Source: Hoylesella buccalis ATCC 35310
GTDB lineage: Bacteria; Bacteroidota; Bacteroidia; Bacteroidales; Bacteroidaceae
Assembly (NCBI RefSeq): GCF_000177075.1
Contig: NZ_ADEG01000073.1
Location: forward strand, 1 to 64,000
Reading direction: 5' to 3'
Length of the DNA: 64,000 nucleotides
The notes below the pieces were generated by a model that was not told the origin of the DNA, made no database searches, and worked only from the letters and a program-made list of their open reading frames with translations. Made by a program: the position numbers and the translations under genes. Shown here in pieces: positions 26,843 to 36,321 of this stretch; the first letter of the stretch is position 1; the number at the start of each line of letters is the position of its first letter.

Positions 26843-28138
26843 ATGAAGCAAGCACTAACCTTGTTTGAACTCAACGAACTGGTGCGCGAAACCCTCCAAA
26901 CCACCATGCCCAACGAATATTGGGTGGAGGCCGAATTGTCTGAGGTACGCGAGGTAAGGGGGCACTGTTACATGGAACTGGTGCAGAAAGATGAGCGAAC
27001 CAACACGCCCGTGGCCAAGGCATCGGCCAAATGTTGGAAGAACAAGTGGATGCTCATGCGCCCTTACTTCGAACGCACCACCGGACAAGTGCTGCGCGCC
27101 GGCATGAAGGTGTTGCTGAAGGTGTACGCCAATTTCCACGAGGCTTACGGCTTTTCTTGGATTGTTACCGACATCGACCCCGTGTACACGATGGGTGATA
27201 TGGCAAGGAGAAGACAAGAAATCATTGCCCAATTAAAGGCAGAGGGCGTCTTTGATTTACAAAAAGACTTACACTTATCTATGTTTGCGCGCCGCGTTGC
27301 CGTCATTTCCAGTGAGCAGGCGGCCGGCTATGGCGACTTTTTACGTCAGTTAAAAGATTGCGAGCAGGGGTTCAACTTTGAGGTTCAGCTCTTTCCTGCC
27401 GTCATGCAAGGCGAACGAGTGGAACCCAGCGTGATCGAAGCCTTGAACCATATCAATGCGCAAGTCGATGACTTTGACGTGGTGGTCATCATCCGTGGCG
27501 GCGGTGCGACAAGCGATTTGAGTGGTTTCGATACCCTTTCGCTGGCCGAGAACGTAGCCAATTTCCCCTTGCCCATCATCACTGGAATTGGACATGAGCG
27601 TGATGAGAGCGTGTTGGACATGGTTTCGTTCCGTCGAGTCAAAACTCCTACGGCTGCAGCGGCATATCTTATTGATAACCTGGCTGACACTTTGGCTCGG
27701 ATAAACGATGCGCAAAGTGAGATGGTGCAAATCGTGAGGCACTGCATGGAACACCAGAAGAATCGATTTGTGCGCGTATCGAGCAAAATTCCGGTACTTT
27801 TCTCGCATGTCAGAGTGCGGCAGGAAGAGCGTTTGCAACAATATTTTTTGCAGCTCACCGCCAGGGCTTCCCGCAAAATCTCTGATTCCCAGCATCACGT
27901 CCAGGTACTTTCAAACAGTTTGAAACCGATGACTGAGCGCAAAATCGTGACGGAAGGGCATCGCCTGGACATGCTTCAGCAGCGATGCAAGTCGCTGGAT
28001 CCCCAACTGCTGCTAAGCCGTGGCTACAGCATCACGCTGCACCAAGGACGCGCGGTGCGCCATGCCAGTGAGCTAAAGACGGGCGACGAGATAGAAACGC
28101 GCGTGGAGAATGGAACATTCAAATCAATCATCAAATAA
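26843..28138 (+). CDS. xseA: Exodeoxyribonuclease VII large subunit
   Basis: XseA, with XseB, degrades single-stranded DNA in both directions to short oligonucleotides. The 431-residue protein shows the N-terminal OB-fold (YWVEAELSEVREVRGHCYMEL), the nuclease domain with VAVISSEQAAGYGDF, the VVVIIRGGGATSDLSGFD motif, ITGIGHERDESVLDMV and KTPTAAAAYLI, then the long coiled-coil region, and ends with SRGYSITLHQG. The ATG at 26843 is chosen because earlier in-frame starts fall within the -7 element. xseB follows after one base. Confidence 0.96.
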   Translation: MKQALTLFELNELVRETLQTTMPNEYWVEAELSEVREVRGHCYMELVQKDERTNTPVAKASAKCWKNKWMLMRPYFERTTGQVLRAGMKVLLKVYANFHEAYGFSWIVTDIDPVYTMGDMARRRQEIIAQLKAEGVFDLQKDLHLSMFARRVAVISSEQAAGYGDFLRQLKDCEQGFNFEVQLFPAVMQGERVEPSVIEALNHINAQVDDFDVVVIIRGGGATSDLSGFDTLSLAENVANFPLPIITGIGHERDESVLDMVSFRRVKTPTAAAAYLIDNLADTLARINDAQSEMVQIVRHCMEHQKNRFVRVSSKIPVLFSHVRVRQEERLQQYFLQLTARASRKISDSQHHVQVLSNSLKPMTERKIVTEGHRLDMLQQRCKSLDPQLLLSRGYSITLHQGRAVRHASELKTGDEIETRVENGTFKSIIK

Positions 28139-28139
28139 T

Positions 28140-28331
28140 ATGACCAAAGAAATAAACTATGAAGAAGCTGTTCGGCAGCTTGAAAACATTGTGCAGCGGA
28201 TGGAAAACGAGGAACTCGATATCGACGAATTGACCACCGAACTGAAGAACGCTCAAAAGCTCATCAAACTTTGTAAGGCGCGCCTGACAAAGGTAGATGC
28301 TGACATTAAGAAGATTTTGGAAGAGGATTAA
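28140..28331 (+). CDS. xseB: Exodeoxyribonuclease VII small subunit
   Basis: This 63-residue partner of XseA has the family pattern ItYEEAVRQLENIVQRMEN, then ELDIDELTTELKNAQKLI and LCKARL, a short two-helix protein that packs along the coiled coil of the large subunit. The ATG at 28140 lies one base after the xseA stop; an upstream ATG at 28110 inside xseA would add ten residues absent from the family. Confidence 0.95.
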   Translation: MTKEINYEEAVRQLENIVQRMENEELDIDELTTELKNAQKLIKLCKARLTKVDADIKKILEED

Positions 28332-28367
28332 CCGATGTTAGGGCTGCAAAAAATATGTTACAATCGT

Positions 28368-28397
28368 TGTGCAAGCGCGATATTTTGCCTATTTTTG
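28368..28397 (+). promoter_or_regulatory. Probable ilvE promoter
   Basis: TTG at 28368-28370 is followed after 19 bases by TATTTTTG (28390-28397), matching the Bacteroidetes -33/-7 arrangement. The ilvE start codon is about 40 bases downstream. Confidence 0.7.
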
Positions 28398-28438
28398 CGA
28401 AACACATGATGTGATTATAAACCTTTTAAACAGATAAG

Positions 28439-29458
28439 ATGATGAAAAATATTGATTGGGCTAACCTGTCCTTCGGTTACGTGAAGACCGACTATAACGT
28501 GCGTTGCTACTATCGTGACGGTCAATGGGGCGAGATTGAAGTCTGCTCCGACGAGTACCTTAATATGCACATGGCTGCCGCTTGCCTGCACTATGGACAA
28601 GAGGCCTTCGAGGGTTTGAAGGCCTATCGCTGTCCGGATGGGAAGATACGCGTGTTCAGAATGAACGAGAACGCGACTCGCTTGCAGAGTTCTTGTCGCG
28701 GTATCGTGATGCCTGAACTGCCTACCGAGCGTTTTGAAGAGATGGTTAAGATGGTGGTGAGGCTCAACCAAGCGTACATACCACCCTACGAGAGTGGAGC
28801 TACGCTATACATTCGTCCGCTGCTCATCGGCACTTCGGCGCAGGTGGGTGTGAATGCGGCGCGCGAATACGCATTCATCATCTTTGTCACCCCTGTGGGA
28901 CCTTATTTCAAAGGTGGATTTTCCAGCAACCCATACGTCATCATGCGCGGCTACGACCGCTCGGCTCCTCTGGGAACGGGTAAGTACAAGGTGGGCGGCA
29001 ACTATGCCGCATCGCTCTACGCACACAGCATCGCTCATGAAAAAGGGTATGCCAGTGAGTTTTATCTCGATGCCAAGGAGAAGAAATACATTGACGAATG
29101 TGGGGCTGCAAACTTCTTCGGCATTAAGAACAACACGTATATCACGCCGAAGTCGACCAGCATCCTGCCTTCCATCACCAACAAGAGTCTCATGCAGTTG
29201 GCCGAAGACATTGGGCTGAAGGTGGAACATCGTCCAATTCCCGAAGAGGAGTTGGAAACATTTGAGGAGGCTGGAGCCTGCGGAACAGCTGCCGTCATCA
29301 GTCCCATCAGCTACATCGACGACCTCGATACGGGCAAACGTTATGACTTTGGTGATAAGCCTGGCCCCATCTCCACAAAGCTGTACAACAAGTTGCGTGG
29401 CGTACAGTATGGCACGGAGCCAGATGTTCATGGCTGGACTACCGTGGTGATAGAGTAA
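28439..29458 (+). CDS. ilvE: Branched-chain amino acid aminotransferase
   Basis: IlvE is a class IV PLP aminotransferase that makes or degrades leucine, isoleucine and valine with 2-oxoglutarate/glutamate. The 339-residue length fits the longer (bacterial type II) group. Seen are YGQEAFEGLKAYR, the YIRPLLIG segment, the PLP lysine in YKVGGNYA (about residue 184), and the GACGTAAVISPI phosphate-binding loop near the C-terminus. Two consecutive ATGs open the gene, and the second may be used. It is a single gene with its own promoter and terminator. Confidence 0.96.
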   Translation: MMKNIDWANLSFGYVKTDYNVRCYYRDGQWGEIEVCSDEYLNMHMAAACLHYGQEAFEGLKAYRCPDGKIRVFRMNENATRLQSSCRGIVMPELPTERFEEMVKMVVRLNQAYIPPYESGATLYIRPLLIGTSAQVGVNAAREYAFIIFVTPVGPYFKGGFSSNPYVIMRGYDRSAPLGTGKYKVGGNYAASLYAHSIAHEKGYASEFYLDAKEKKYIDECGAANFFGIKNNTYITPKSTSILPSITNKSLMQLAEDIGLKVEHRPIPEEELETFEEAGACGTAAVISPISYIDDLDTGKRYDFGDKPGPISTKLYNKLRGVQYGTEPDVHGWTTVVIE

Positions 29459-29476
29459 TAGTGAATAATATAGAAG

Positions 29477-29500
29477 AGCGACATTCTTGTCGCTTTTTTC
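29477..29500 (+). terminator. ilvE terminator
   Basis: A 7-bp stem AGCGACA/TGTCGCT with a TTCT loop is followed by a T run, 19 bases after the ilvE stop. Confidence 0.85.
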
Positions 29501-29583
29501 TGTTTCGGGGCGGCATGAAAGTCGCCCTTTTATGTTCATAACTTTTGGTTTTTCATCACACAAATATGATGTGTTATGGAAGT

Positions 29584-29671
29584 CAGGTTCAATCCCATTG
29601 ACTTTGCCTGCCAATCCCATTGACTTTGCTTGTTAATAGCATTGACTTTGCCCGCCAAACTCATTGACTTT
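29584..29671 (-). repeat. Four-copy 22-bp tandem array (copy A)
   Basis: Four units repeat with an exact 22-base period. On the plus strand each contains CATTGACTTTG, starting at 29596, 29618, 29640 and 29662. On the minus strand the unit reads AAAGTCAATG followed by a variable 12-mer such as AGTTTGGCGGGC or GGATTGGCAGGC. The same unit forms a second array at 41,205-41,292 in the opposite orientation. It lies between the ilvE terminator and the trmB promoter. Confidence 0.88.
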
Positions 29672-29815
29672 GGAAGCTCAAATGATAGTTTCTGAAAATC
29701 AATTAGTTACAAAGATACCATTGTGCCTTTTGCGTATGTTTCAAAGATGAGAATCGAAGATGACGAAACGTGTGCGAGAAGGGATGATATTTCGGCCGAT
29801 TAAAGCCTGTGTGGG

Positions 29816-29847
29816 TTTGGCTGAAAATAAATAATTGATTATCTTTG
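29816..29847 (+). promoter_or_regulatory. trmB promoter
   Basis: TTTG (29816-29819), 20 bases, then TATCTTTG (29840-29847): a consensus Bacteroidetes promoter about 20 bases before the trmB start codon. Confidence 0.8.
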
Positions 29848-29866
29848 CAAACACAAAAAACACTTT

Positions 29867-30637
29867 ATGGGCAAAGGAAAATTAGAGAAATTTGCTGAAA
29901 TGGAGACATTCAAAAATGTCTTTCAATATCCCTTTTCTATACTTGAGAACGTTCCTTTCGATATGAAAGGTCACTGGTGCGACGATTATTTCAAGAACAA
30001 CCATCCCATTGTGCTGGAGCTGGGATGTGGTAAGGGTGAGTATACTGTGGGGCTTGCCAGACTTTTCCCCGACGTGAACTTCATCGGTGTGGACATCAAG
30101 GGTGCGCGCATGTGGACCGGTGCCAAACAGGCTTTAACCGAAGGGTTGGACAATGTGGCTTTTCTGCGCACGAACATTGAGATGATTGACCGTTTTTTTG
30201 CTCCGGATGAGGTGCGGGAAATATGGCTCACTTTCTCTGATCCGCAGATGAAGAATGCCCGAAAACGGCTCTCCAGCACCTTTTTCATGAACCGCTATCG
30301 CCGTTTTTTGGTGGACGGTGGGGTGGTGCATCTCAAAACCGACTCTAACTTTTTGTTCACTTACACATCGCTCATGGTGGAGAAAAACCAGCTGCCATTG
30401 CTCCAAAAAACAGCTGACCTGTATCACACCGCTGACGTTGACGAGGCCACCCGGCGCATCTTGTCCATCCAGACGTATTATGAAAGTATGTGGATGGAGC
30501 GAGGATTGAACATCAAGTACATCAAATTCCGGCTGCCGCATGAAGGCCAGTTGGAAGATCCCGATGTGGAAATACCGCTCGACGACTATCGCAGTTACCA
30601 CCGTAGCAAGCGCAGTGGCAAGGCTACTGGTAAGTAA
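29867..30637 (+). CDS. trmB: tRNA (guanosine(46)-N7)-methyltransferase
   Basis: TrmB adds the m7G46 methyl group in the variable loop of many tRNAs, using S-adenosylmethionine. The 256-residue protein shows the SAM-binding motif [30 protein letters not shown], the catalytic-site region [15 protein letters not shown] (in place of the usual FPDPWPK), and [10 protein letters not shown]. The C-terminus is longer than in E. coli and basic (RSKRSGK). It heads a run of same-strand genes up to mrp; the first GH92 gene begins 21 bases after its stop. Confidence 0.95.
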   Translation: MGKGKLEKFAEMETFKNVFQYPFSILENVPFDMKGHWCDDYFKNNHPIVLELGCGKGEYTVGLARLFPDVNFIGVDIKGARMWTGAKQALTEGLDNVAFLRTNIEMIDRFFAPDEVREIWLTFSDPQMKNARKRLSSTFFMNRYRRFLVDGGVVHLKTDSNFLFTYTSLMVEKNQLPLLQKTADLYHTADVDEATRRILSIQTYYESMWMERGLNIKYIKFRLPHEGQLEDPDVEIPLDDYRSYHRSKRSGKATGK

Positions 30638-30658
30638 ACCCATCAAAAACTAAATCAG

Positions 30659-33001
30659 ATGAAAAAAACAGTGTTGCCGTTGATGGCACTTCTCATGCTT
30701 GGCAGCTTGCTCATGCAGGCGCAGAACAAGCGTTCGCTGACATCGTATGTCAACCCCATGATTGGCACAGCCGGCATGGGACACACCTTTCCAGGTGCCT
30801 GTGCGCCCTTTGGTGTGGTTCAATTGAGTCCCGAAACTGATACCATTCCGCATAATGTTGATGGCAAATATCAAGGTAAGGTGTATGCTTACTGCGCTGG
30901 TTATCAATATGATGACCCTACCATTGTGGGATTCAGTCATACGCATTTGAGCGGTACGGGACATAGTGATTTAGGCGACGTGATGATTATGCCGCAGACG
31001 GGGGCGCTGAAGTTGAATCCCGGCACGGCCACTCATCCGGAGAATGGCTATCGGTCGCGCTATTCACACGCCAACGAAAAGGCCACAGCCGGATATTACG
31101 AAGTGATGTTGGATGACTATGGTGTGAAGGCACAGCTTACCGCTACTCCACGAGTGGGCGTTCATCGTTACACGTTTCCAAAGGGAGCAGACAGCCGCAT
31201 CATACTCGATTTGTTGCATGGTATCTACAACTACGACGGCAAGGTGTTGTGGAGCAGCATGCGAGTGGAGAACGATACGCTGATAACGGGTTACAGACTC
31301 ACCAACGGATGGGCGCGGTGCAACTATACTTATTTTGCCATTTCGCTGAGCAAGCCCATCAAGAGCTATGGCTATCGTGACATGAAACGTCCCAAATATG
31401 TGGGATTCTGGCGAAAGTTTGACCTGTACCATAACTTTCCGGAGATAGCGGGAAGGGATGTGGTGGCCTATTTCAACTTCGACAACCAGGCTTCCCAGGT
31501 TCTTGAAATCAAGGTTGCCCTGTCTGCAGTGAGTACCGAGGGCGCACTAAAGAACCTTCGTGCCGAGGCTGCGGGTAAGACTTTCGAGCAAATCAGCAAG
31601 GAAACGCACGACCAATGGGAACGCGAACTGGATGTCATCGAATGTGAGGGGCCCGAAGACCATAAGGCCATGCTTTACACGTCGCTTTACCATACCATGA
31701 TTAACCCGTCGGTTTACATGGATGTGGATAGGCAATACCGTGGTTTGGACGGCAACATTCACATGGCTCACGACTTTGACAACTATACCATTTTCTCGCT
31801 TTGGGATACTTATCGCGCCCTGCATCCGCTGCTCAACCTGCTGAAGCCAGAACGAAACACCAACATGGTGAAGTCTATGTTGGCTCATCAGCAGCAGAGT
31901 GTGCACAAGATGCTGCCCATTTGGAGCCTCATGGGCAACGAAGGATGGTGCATGACGGGTTATCACGCAGTATCCGTTCTTGCTGATGCCATGGTGAAAG
32001 GAGCCGACATCGACTATGATGCCGCTCTCAAGGCCATGATCTCTACGGCTACATGTCACTATTTTGCGGGCATTGGCGAATACATGAAGATGGGCTATGT
32101 ACCCTACGAGCGTGACGCAACGGCGGCCTCGAACACGCTGGAATATGCGTATGACGACTGGACCATCTATGCGGCAGCCAAGAAAGCAGGGCGAGAAGAC
32201 ATCGCTGCCGAGTATGCCAAACGTGCTTTGTACTATCGCAACACGTTCGACACGACGATTGGTTTTGCCAGTCCTCGTTATGCGGATGGCTCTTTTAAGA
32301 AGGATTTGGATCCGTATCAGACCTCAAACGAAGGCTTCATCGAAGGCAATTCGTGGAATTTCTCATTCCATGCGCCACAGGATGTGTATGGATTGATGAA
32401 CAAGTTGGGCGGAGAAAAACAATTCTTGGCAAAGCTCAACCGTTTGTTTGCAATGGATTTGCCGGCCAAGTACTACGAACACAACGAGGATGTGACGGCA
32501 GAATGTCTGGTTGGGGGATACGTTCATGGCAACGAGCCCAGTCATCACATTCCTTATCTGTATGCCTGGACCTCGGCACCTTGGAAGACACAGGAATGGC
32601 TTCGCACCATTATGAACAAGATGTATCGCAACGAAGTACGCGGATTGGGTGGCAACGACGACTGTGGACAGATGTCGGCTTGGTACATCTTCTCATCCAT
32701 GGGCTTTTATCCTGTATGCCCTGGGACTGATGAATATGTGCTGGGGGCTCCTTACCTGCCCTATATGAAGGTGACGATGCCTACGGGTAAGACCTTGATT
32801 GTTAAGGCTCCTAAGGTGAACGACCGCAATCGGTATGTTCAACGGGTAAGACTGAATGGCAAACCGTACACCAAATTGTACATCACTCATGCCGACTTGC
32901 TGAAGGGAGGCGTGTTGGAATTTGACATGGGGAGCAGACCTAATAAGAAAAGAGGTTTGGCAAAGACGGACAAGCCGTATTCAATGACCAATGGAAATTA
33001 A
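30659..33001 (+). CDS. GH92 alpha-mannosidase (first copy)
   Basis: GH92 enzymes are calcium-dependent exo-alpha-mannosidases (often alpha-1,2) that trim mannose from N-glycans. The 780-residue protein has a signal peptide (about 1-21), then the N-terminal beta domain starting YVNPMIGTAG with FSHTHLSGTGHSDLGD, and a catalytic (alpha/alpha)6 domain. Glu626 in HGNEPSHH (general acid) and the Asp pair 667-668 in GGNDDCGQMSAW (general base/calcium) are present. No lipobox, so it is probably periplasmic. A second GH92 gene follows with one protease gene between. Confidence 0.95.
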   Translation: MKKTVLPLMALLMLGSLLMQAQNKRSLTSYVNPMIGTAGMGHTFPGACAPFGVVQLSPETDTIPHNVDGKYQGKVYAYCAGYQYDDPTIVGFSHTHLSGTGHSDLGDVMIMPQTGALKLNPGTATHPENGYRSRYSHANEKATAGYYEVMLDDYGVKAQLTATPRVGVHRYTFPKGADSRIILDLLHGIYNYDGKVLWSSMRVENDTLITGYRLTNGWARCNYTYFAISLSKPIKSYGYRDMKRPKYVGFWRKFDLYHNFPEIAGRDVVAYFNFDNQASQVLEIKVALSAVSTEGALKNLRAEAAGKTFEQISKETHDQWERELDVIECEGPEDHKAMLYTSLYHTMINPSVYMDVDRQYRGLDGNIHMAHDFDNYTIFSLWDTYRALHPLLNLLKPERNTNMVKSMLAHQQQSVHKMLPIWSLMGNEGWCMTGYHAVSVLADAMVKGADIDYDAALKAMISTATCHYFAGIGEYMKMGYVPYERDATAASNTLEYAYDDWTIYAAAKKAGREDIAAEYAKRALYYRNTFDTTIGFASPRYADGSFKKDLDPYQTSNEGFIEGNSWNFSFHAPQDVYGLMNKLGGEKQFLAKLNRLFAMDLPAKYYEHNEDVTAECLVGGYVHGNEPSHHIPYLYAWTSAPWKTQEWLRTIMNKMYRNEVRGLGGNDDCGQMSAWYIFSSMGFYPVCPGTDEYVLGAPYLPYMKVTMPTGKTLIVKAPKVNDRNRYVQRVRLNGKPYTKLYITHADLLKGGVLEFDMGSRPNKKRGLAKTDKPYSMTNGN

Positions 33002-33038
33002 AGTTCAACATCAATCAGCATTAAGAAACTAAACGATT

Positions 33039-33845
33039 ATGAAGAAGAACGTATGGGTAATGGCGGCTGCTATGATGAGCGGAATGCTGCTCATCTCGTG
33101 TGGAATATCAAAGAAAATGGCAGGCGTGTCCCGTTATACAGACGACCAATGGAACACGCATTTGGGCAGAATAGATTTTGAAGATCAGGACAAAGGTAGC
33201 GAGGGATCGCGCATTTATCATGCCATCATCCCCAATCCCGATGCGTACATCCGTCAGGTGACGGCTACGGTGATGCGCACGTTGTATTTCAAACCATCTG
33301 ACAGCATCCCCGCTTGTAAGCGTCTGCACTATATCATTCGCGACGATAAGGGAATTTCTGCCAAAGGTGGTGGGAATGGATTCGTGGATATCTTCTATAG
33401 CACACGACACATCAAGCGTTCGTTTGCCAACAATGACACGGCGAAGGTTCTCTTTGAAACGCGCGGTGTATTGCTGCACGAGTTGACACATGCTTTTCAA
33501 TTAGAGCCGCAAGGCATTGGCGGTTACGGTGATAATAAGGTGGTATGGTCGTTCATTGAGGGAATGGCCGATGCCGTTCGTGTGGCCAATGGCGGATTCC
33601 ATGGTGAACAAGATCGACCGAAAGGTGGAAATTATATGGATGGCTATCGCACCACGGGCTACTTCCTGAACTGGGTGAAGGATCATAAGGATAAGGATTT
33701 TATTCGTAAGATGAATCGTTCAACCCTGGAGGTTGTGCCATGGTCTTGGGACGGTGCCGTGAAATATGCACTGGGCAAGAAGTATGGTATTGACGCCCTT
33801 TGGCACGAATATCAGGTTGCCATCGGTGACATCAAATCCAATTAA
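33039..33845 (+). CDS. Basic-secretory-protein-like metalloprotease lipoprotein
   Basis: This 268-residue lipoprotein has its lipobox at Cys21 (LISC). The body matches the plant and bacterial basic secretory protein family: KRLHYIIRDDKGISAKGGG, then the zinc-binding HELTH at residues 147-151 (VLLHELTHAFQ) and the conserved FIEGMADAVR, YRTTGYFLNW and DFIRKMN segments. The family is thought to be a peptidase group (M-clan, zincin-like). It stands between two GH92 mannosidases with gaps of 37 and 62 bases, so a joint task in glycoprotein breakdown is likely but inferred. Confidence 0.88.
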   Translation: MKKNVWVMAAAMMSGMLLISCGISKKMAGVSRYTDDQWNTHLGRIDFEDQDKGSEGSRIYHAIIPNPDAYIRQVTATVMRTLYFKPSDSIPACKRLHYIIRDDKGISAKGGGNGFVDIFYSTRHIKRSFANNDTAKVLFETRGVLLHELTHAFQLEPQGIGGYGDNKVVWSFIEGMADAVRVANGGFHGEQDRPKGGNYMDGYRTTGYFLNWVKDHKDKDFIRKMNRSTLEVVPWSWDGAVKYALGKKYGIDALWHEYQVAIGDIKSN

Positions 33846-33907
33846 ATCGATATCAACACCATCTCCTGCCCGTTGAAGGGTGGTAGGAAATAAATATGTA
33901 GGCAGAA

Positions 33908-36256
33908 ATGAAAATCAAATATATCATTCTTTCCCTGTTCGTGGCCATGCAGAGTGTGGCTGTGTGTGCATCCCAAAAACGACCGAAGCAAATGGATAAG
34001 CCAGCCATCGCTTATGTCAATCCTTTTGTGGGCACCGATGGTTATGGCAATGTTTACCCTGGTGCGCAGATTCCTTTCGGCGGTATTCAAATCAGTCCCG
34101 ATACGGATGAACATTTTTACGATTGCGCTTCGGGGTATAAATGGAACCGAAACTCCATCCAAGGATTCTCATTGACGCACCTCAGTGGTACGGGAATCCC
34201 CGACATGGGTGACTTTCTCTTCATGCCAGGCACGGGAAAAATACGGCTTGAGCCAGGTACTGATGAAGCGCCGGACAGTGGTTATCGCAGTCGTTTCTCA
34301 CATAATGACGAGCAGGCGACACCGGGTTATTACTATGTGAACTTGAAAGATTATGGTGTCAAGGCTGAGATGACGGCAGGTGAACGTAGTGGTATTTTCC
34401 GATTTACTTATCCGAAGACCGATTCAGCCTTTGTGCTAATCGATCTGAACCATACGCTTTGGCAGAAATGTGTGTGGTCGAACATCCGCGTTGAAGACGA
34501 TCATACCATTACAGGATACAAACTTGTCAAGGGATGGGGACCCGAGAGGCACATCTATTTTAGAGCCGAATTCTCGCATCCGTTCCGTCATTTCATGATT
34601 TATCAAGATAAAAAGCCGGTTATTTACAACACGAGTCGTTTTAGAAGTAATCGTGAAGCGTGGGGACCCAACATCCTGTTCACGGCAACATACAATACAC
34701 AAGATGATGCTGTGGTAACGGTGAAGACCAGTATTTCATCCACTTCGACCGATGGTGCCAAGCTGAATATGCAGGAATTGCAAGGCCATACTTTCGATAG
34801 CCTTAAGCAGTTGGCCGAACAAAAGTGGCAGAAAGAACTGTCAAAGTACGAGATTACCGGCAGTGAACAACAGAAACGCACCTTCTATACCTCGGCTTAT
34901 CATGCTGCATTATGCCCATTTACGTATGATGATGCTGATGGTAGGTACAGCGGTCTGGACAAGAACATCGAGCAGGCGCATGGGTTTACCAACCGAACCG
35001 AGTTCTCTCTTTGGGATACTTATCGTGCCTGGCACCCTTTGATGAACCTGATTCATCACGACATTCAGGCCGATATCGCCAATTCGATGCTGGCTCATTA
35101 TGACAAGAGCGTGGAGAAAATGTTGCCATTTTGGTCATTTGGCAGTAACGAAACTTGGTGTATGATTGGCTATCACGCAGCTGCGGTGCTGGCAGACATG
35201 ATTTGCAAGGAGGTGAAAGGGTTCGACTACGAGCGAGCTTTCGAGGCGATGGTGCGAACAGCCATGAACCCTAACTACGATGGATTGCCCGACTATCGAT
35301 CCAAAGGCTATGTGCCATTCGACAAAGAGAATGAATCTGTTTCCAAAACACTGGAGTATGCATTCGATGATTATGCCATTGCACAGGCCGCAAAGAAGCT
35401 GGGAAAGACCAGAGAATATACCTATTTCCTGAACAGGGCATTGAGTTATCAGAATCTTTTCGACCACCAAACCAAGTATATGCGTGGCAAAGACGCCAGT
35501 GGAGCATGGCGATCGCCTTTCTCACCCATTGCTTATCAGGGACCAGGGTCGGTCAATGGATGGGGTGATATCACCGAAGGTTTCACCGTGCAGTATCATT
35601 GGACGGTTCCACAGGATGTTCAAGGACTGATGAACCTCATGGGAAAAGACAAGTTCCGTGAGCGTTTGGATTCGTTGTTTACCTACGATTTGCCAGATGA
35701 TATACCCGGTGCGCATGACATTCAGGGACGAATTGGTGCTTATTGGCATGGCAATGAGCCTTGTCATCATGTGGCTTATCTGTACAATTACTTGGGCGAA
35801 GGTTGGAAAGGACAGAAGATTGTCAGGGAAGTTGTTGACCGATTCTATGGTGATGAGCCAGGTTCTCTCTCGGGAAATGACGACTGTGGGCAGATGTCTG
35901 CATGGTGCATTTTCAACAGTATGGGCTTCTATCCGGTGGCACCCTCAAGCGGATATTACAATATAGGTTCGCCTGCCTTGCCAGGTGTCACGCTAACGAT
36001 GAGCAATGGAAAGAAGATTGTGGTCACAACCAAGGGTTGGAGCAAGAAAGCAGTGTATGTTAATAAGGTGTTTTTGAATGGGAAACCCTACACTAAATCC
36101 TACTTGAAATGGACCGACTTGAAAGAAGGAGCCCACATACAGTTCGTCATGTCGACCAAACCGAATAAGAAATGGGCCACACAGCCGCAAGACATTGCAC
36201 CATCGTTGTCGGCTCCTGGCAAAACAATGACTTATCGAAAGGGCATGAACCTGTAA
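33908..36256 (+). CDS. GH92 alpha-mannosidase (second copy)
   Basis: This 782-residue relative of the first GH92 has a signal peptide (cleavage near AVCAS, residue 22) and the same layout: AYVNPFVGTDGYG, FSLTHLSGTGIPDMGD, Glu617 in HGNEPCHH and Asp658-659 in GNDDCGQMSAW. It is clearly diverged from the upstream copy (for example WKCV, GFTNRTEFSLWD), so the two probably split linkage or acceptor preferences rather than result from recent duplication. No lipobox. It is followed 65 bases later by mrp. Confidence 0.94.
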   Translation: MKIKYIILSLFVAMQSVAVCASQKRPKQMDKPAIAYVNPFVGTDGYGNVYPGAQIPFGGIQISPDTDEHFYDCASGYKWNRNSIQGFSLTHLSGTGIPDMGDFLFMPGTGKIRLEPGTDEAPDSGYRSRFSHNDEQATPGYYYVNLKDYGVKAEMTAGERSGIFRFTYPKTDSAFVLIDLNHTLWQKCVWSNIRVEDDHTITGYKLVKGWGPERHIYFRAEFSHPFRHFMIYQDKKPVIYNTSRFRSNREAWGPNILFTATYNTQDDAVVTVKTSISSTSTDGAKLNMQELQGHTFDSLKQLAEQKWQKELSKYEITGSEQQKRTFYTSAYHAALCPFTYDDADGRYSGLDKNIEQAHGFTNRTEFSLWDTYRAWHPLMNLIHHDIQADIANSMLAHYDKSVEKMLPFWSFGSNETWCMIGYHAAAVLADMICKEVKGFDYERAFEAMVRTAMNPNYDGLPDYRSKGYVPFDKENESVSKTLEYAFDDYAIAQAAKKLGKTREYTYFLNRALSYQNLFDHQTKYMRGKDASGAWRSPFSPIAYQGPGSVNGWGDITEGFTVQYHWTVPQDVQGLMNLMGKDKFRERLDSLFTYDLPDDIPGAHDIQGRIGAYWHGNEPCHHVAYLYNYLGEGWKGQKIVREVVDRFYGDEPGSLSGNDDCGQMSAWCIFNSMGFYPVAPSSGYYNIGSPALPGVTLTMSNGKKIVVTTKGWSKKAVYVNKVFLNGKPYTKSYLKWTDLKEGAHIQFVMSTKPNKKWATQPQDIAPSLSAPGKTMTYRKGMNL

Positions 36257-36321
36257 TCAATCAATTGAAAAAATCGCTTCAAAAAGAAGGGATGACAACG
36301 CTAAATACAAAACATGAGAAG

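Larger units (their letters stand above)
29501..29866. other. Intergenic region with repeat array and trmB promoter
   Basis: Apart from the four-copy 22-bp array (29,584-29,671) and the trmB promoter (29,816-29,847), nothing is recognised here. No small gene with credible composition is present. Confidence 0.6.

Noticed and set aside
28110..28139. Upstream ATG for xseB
   Set aside because: It lies inside xseA and would add residues absent from the family; the ATG one base after the xseA stop is better.
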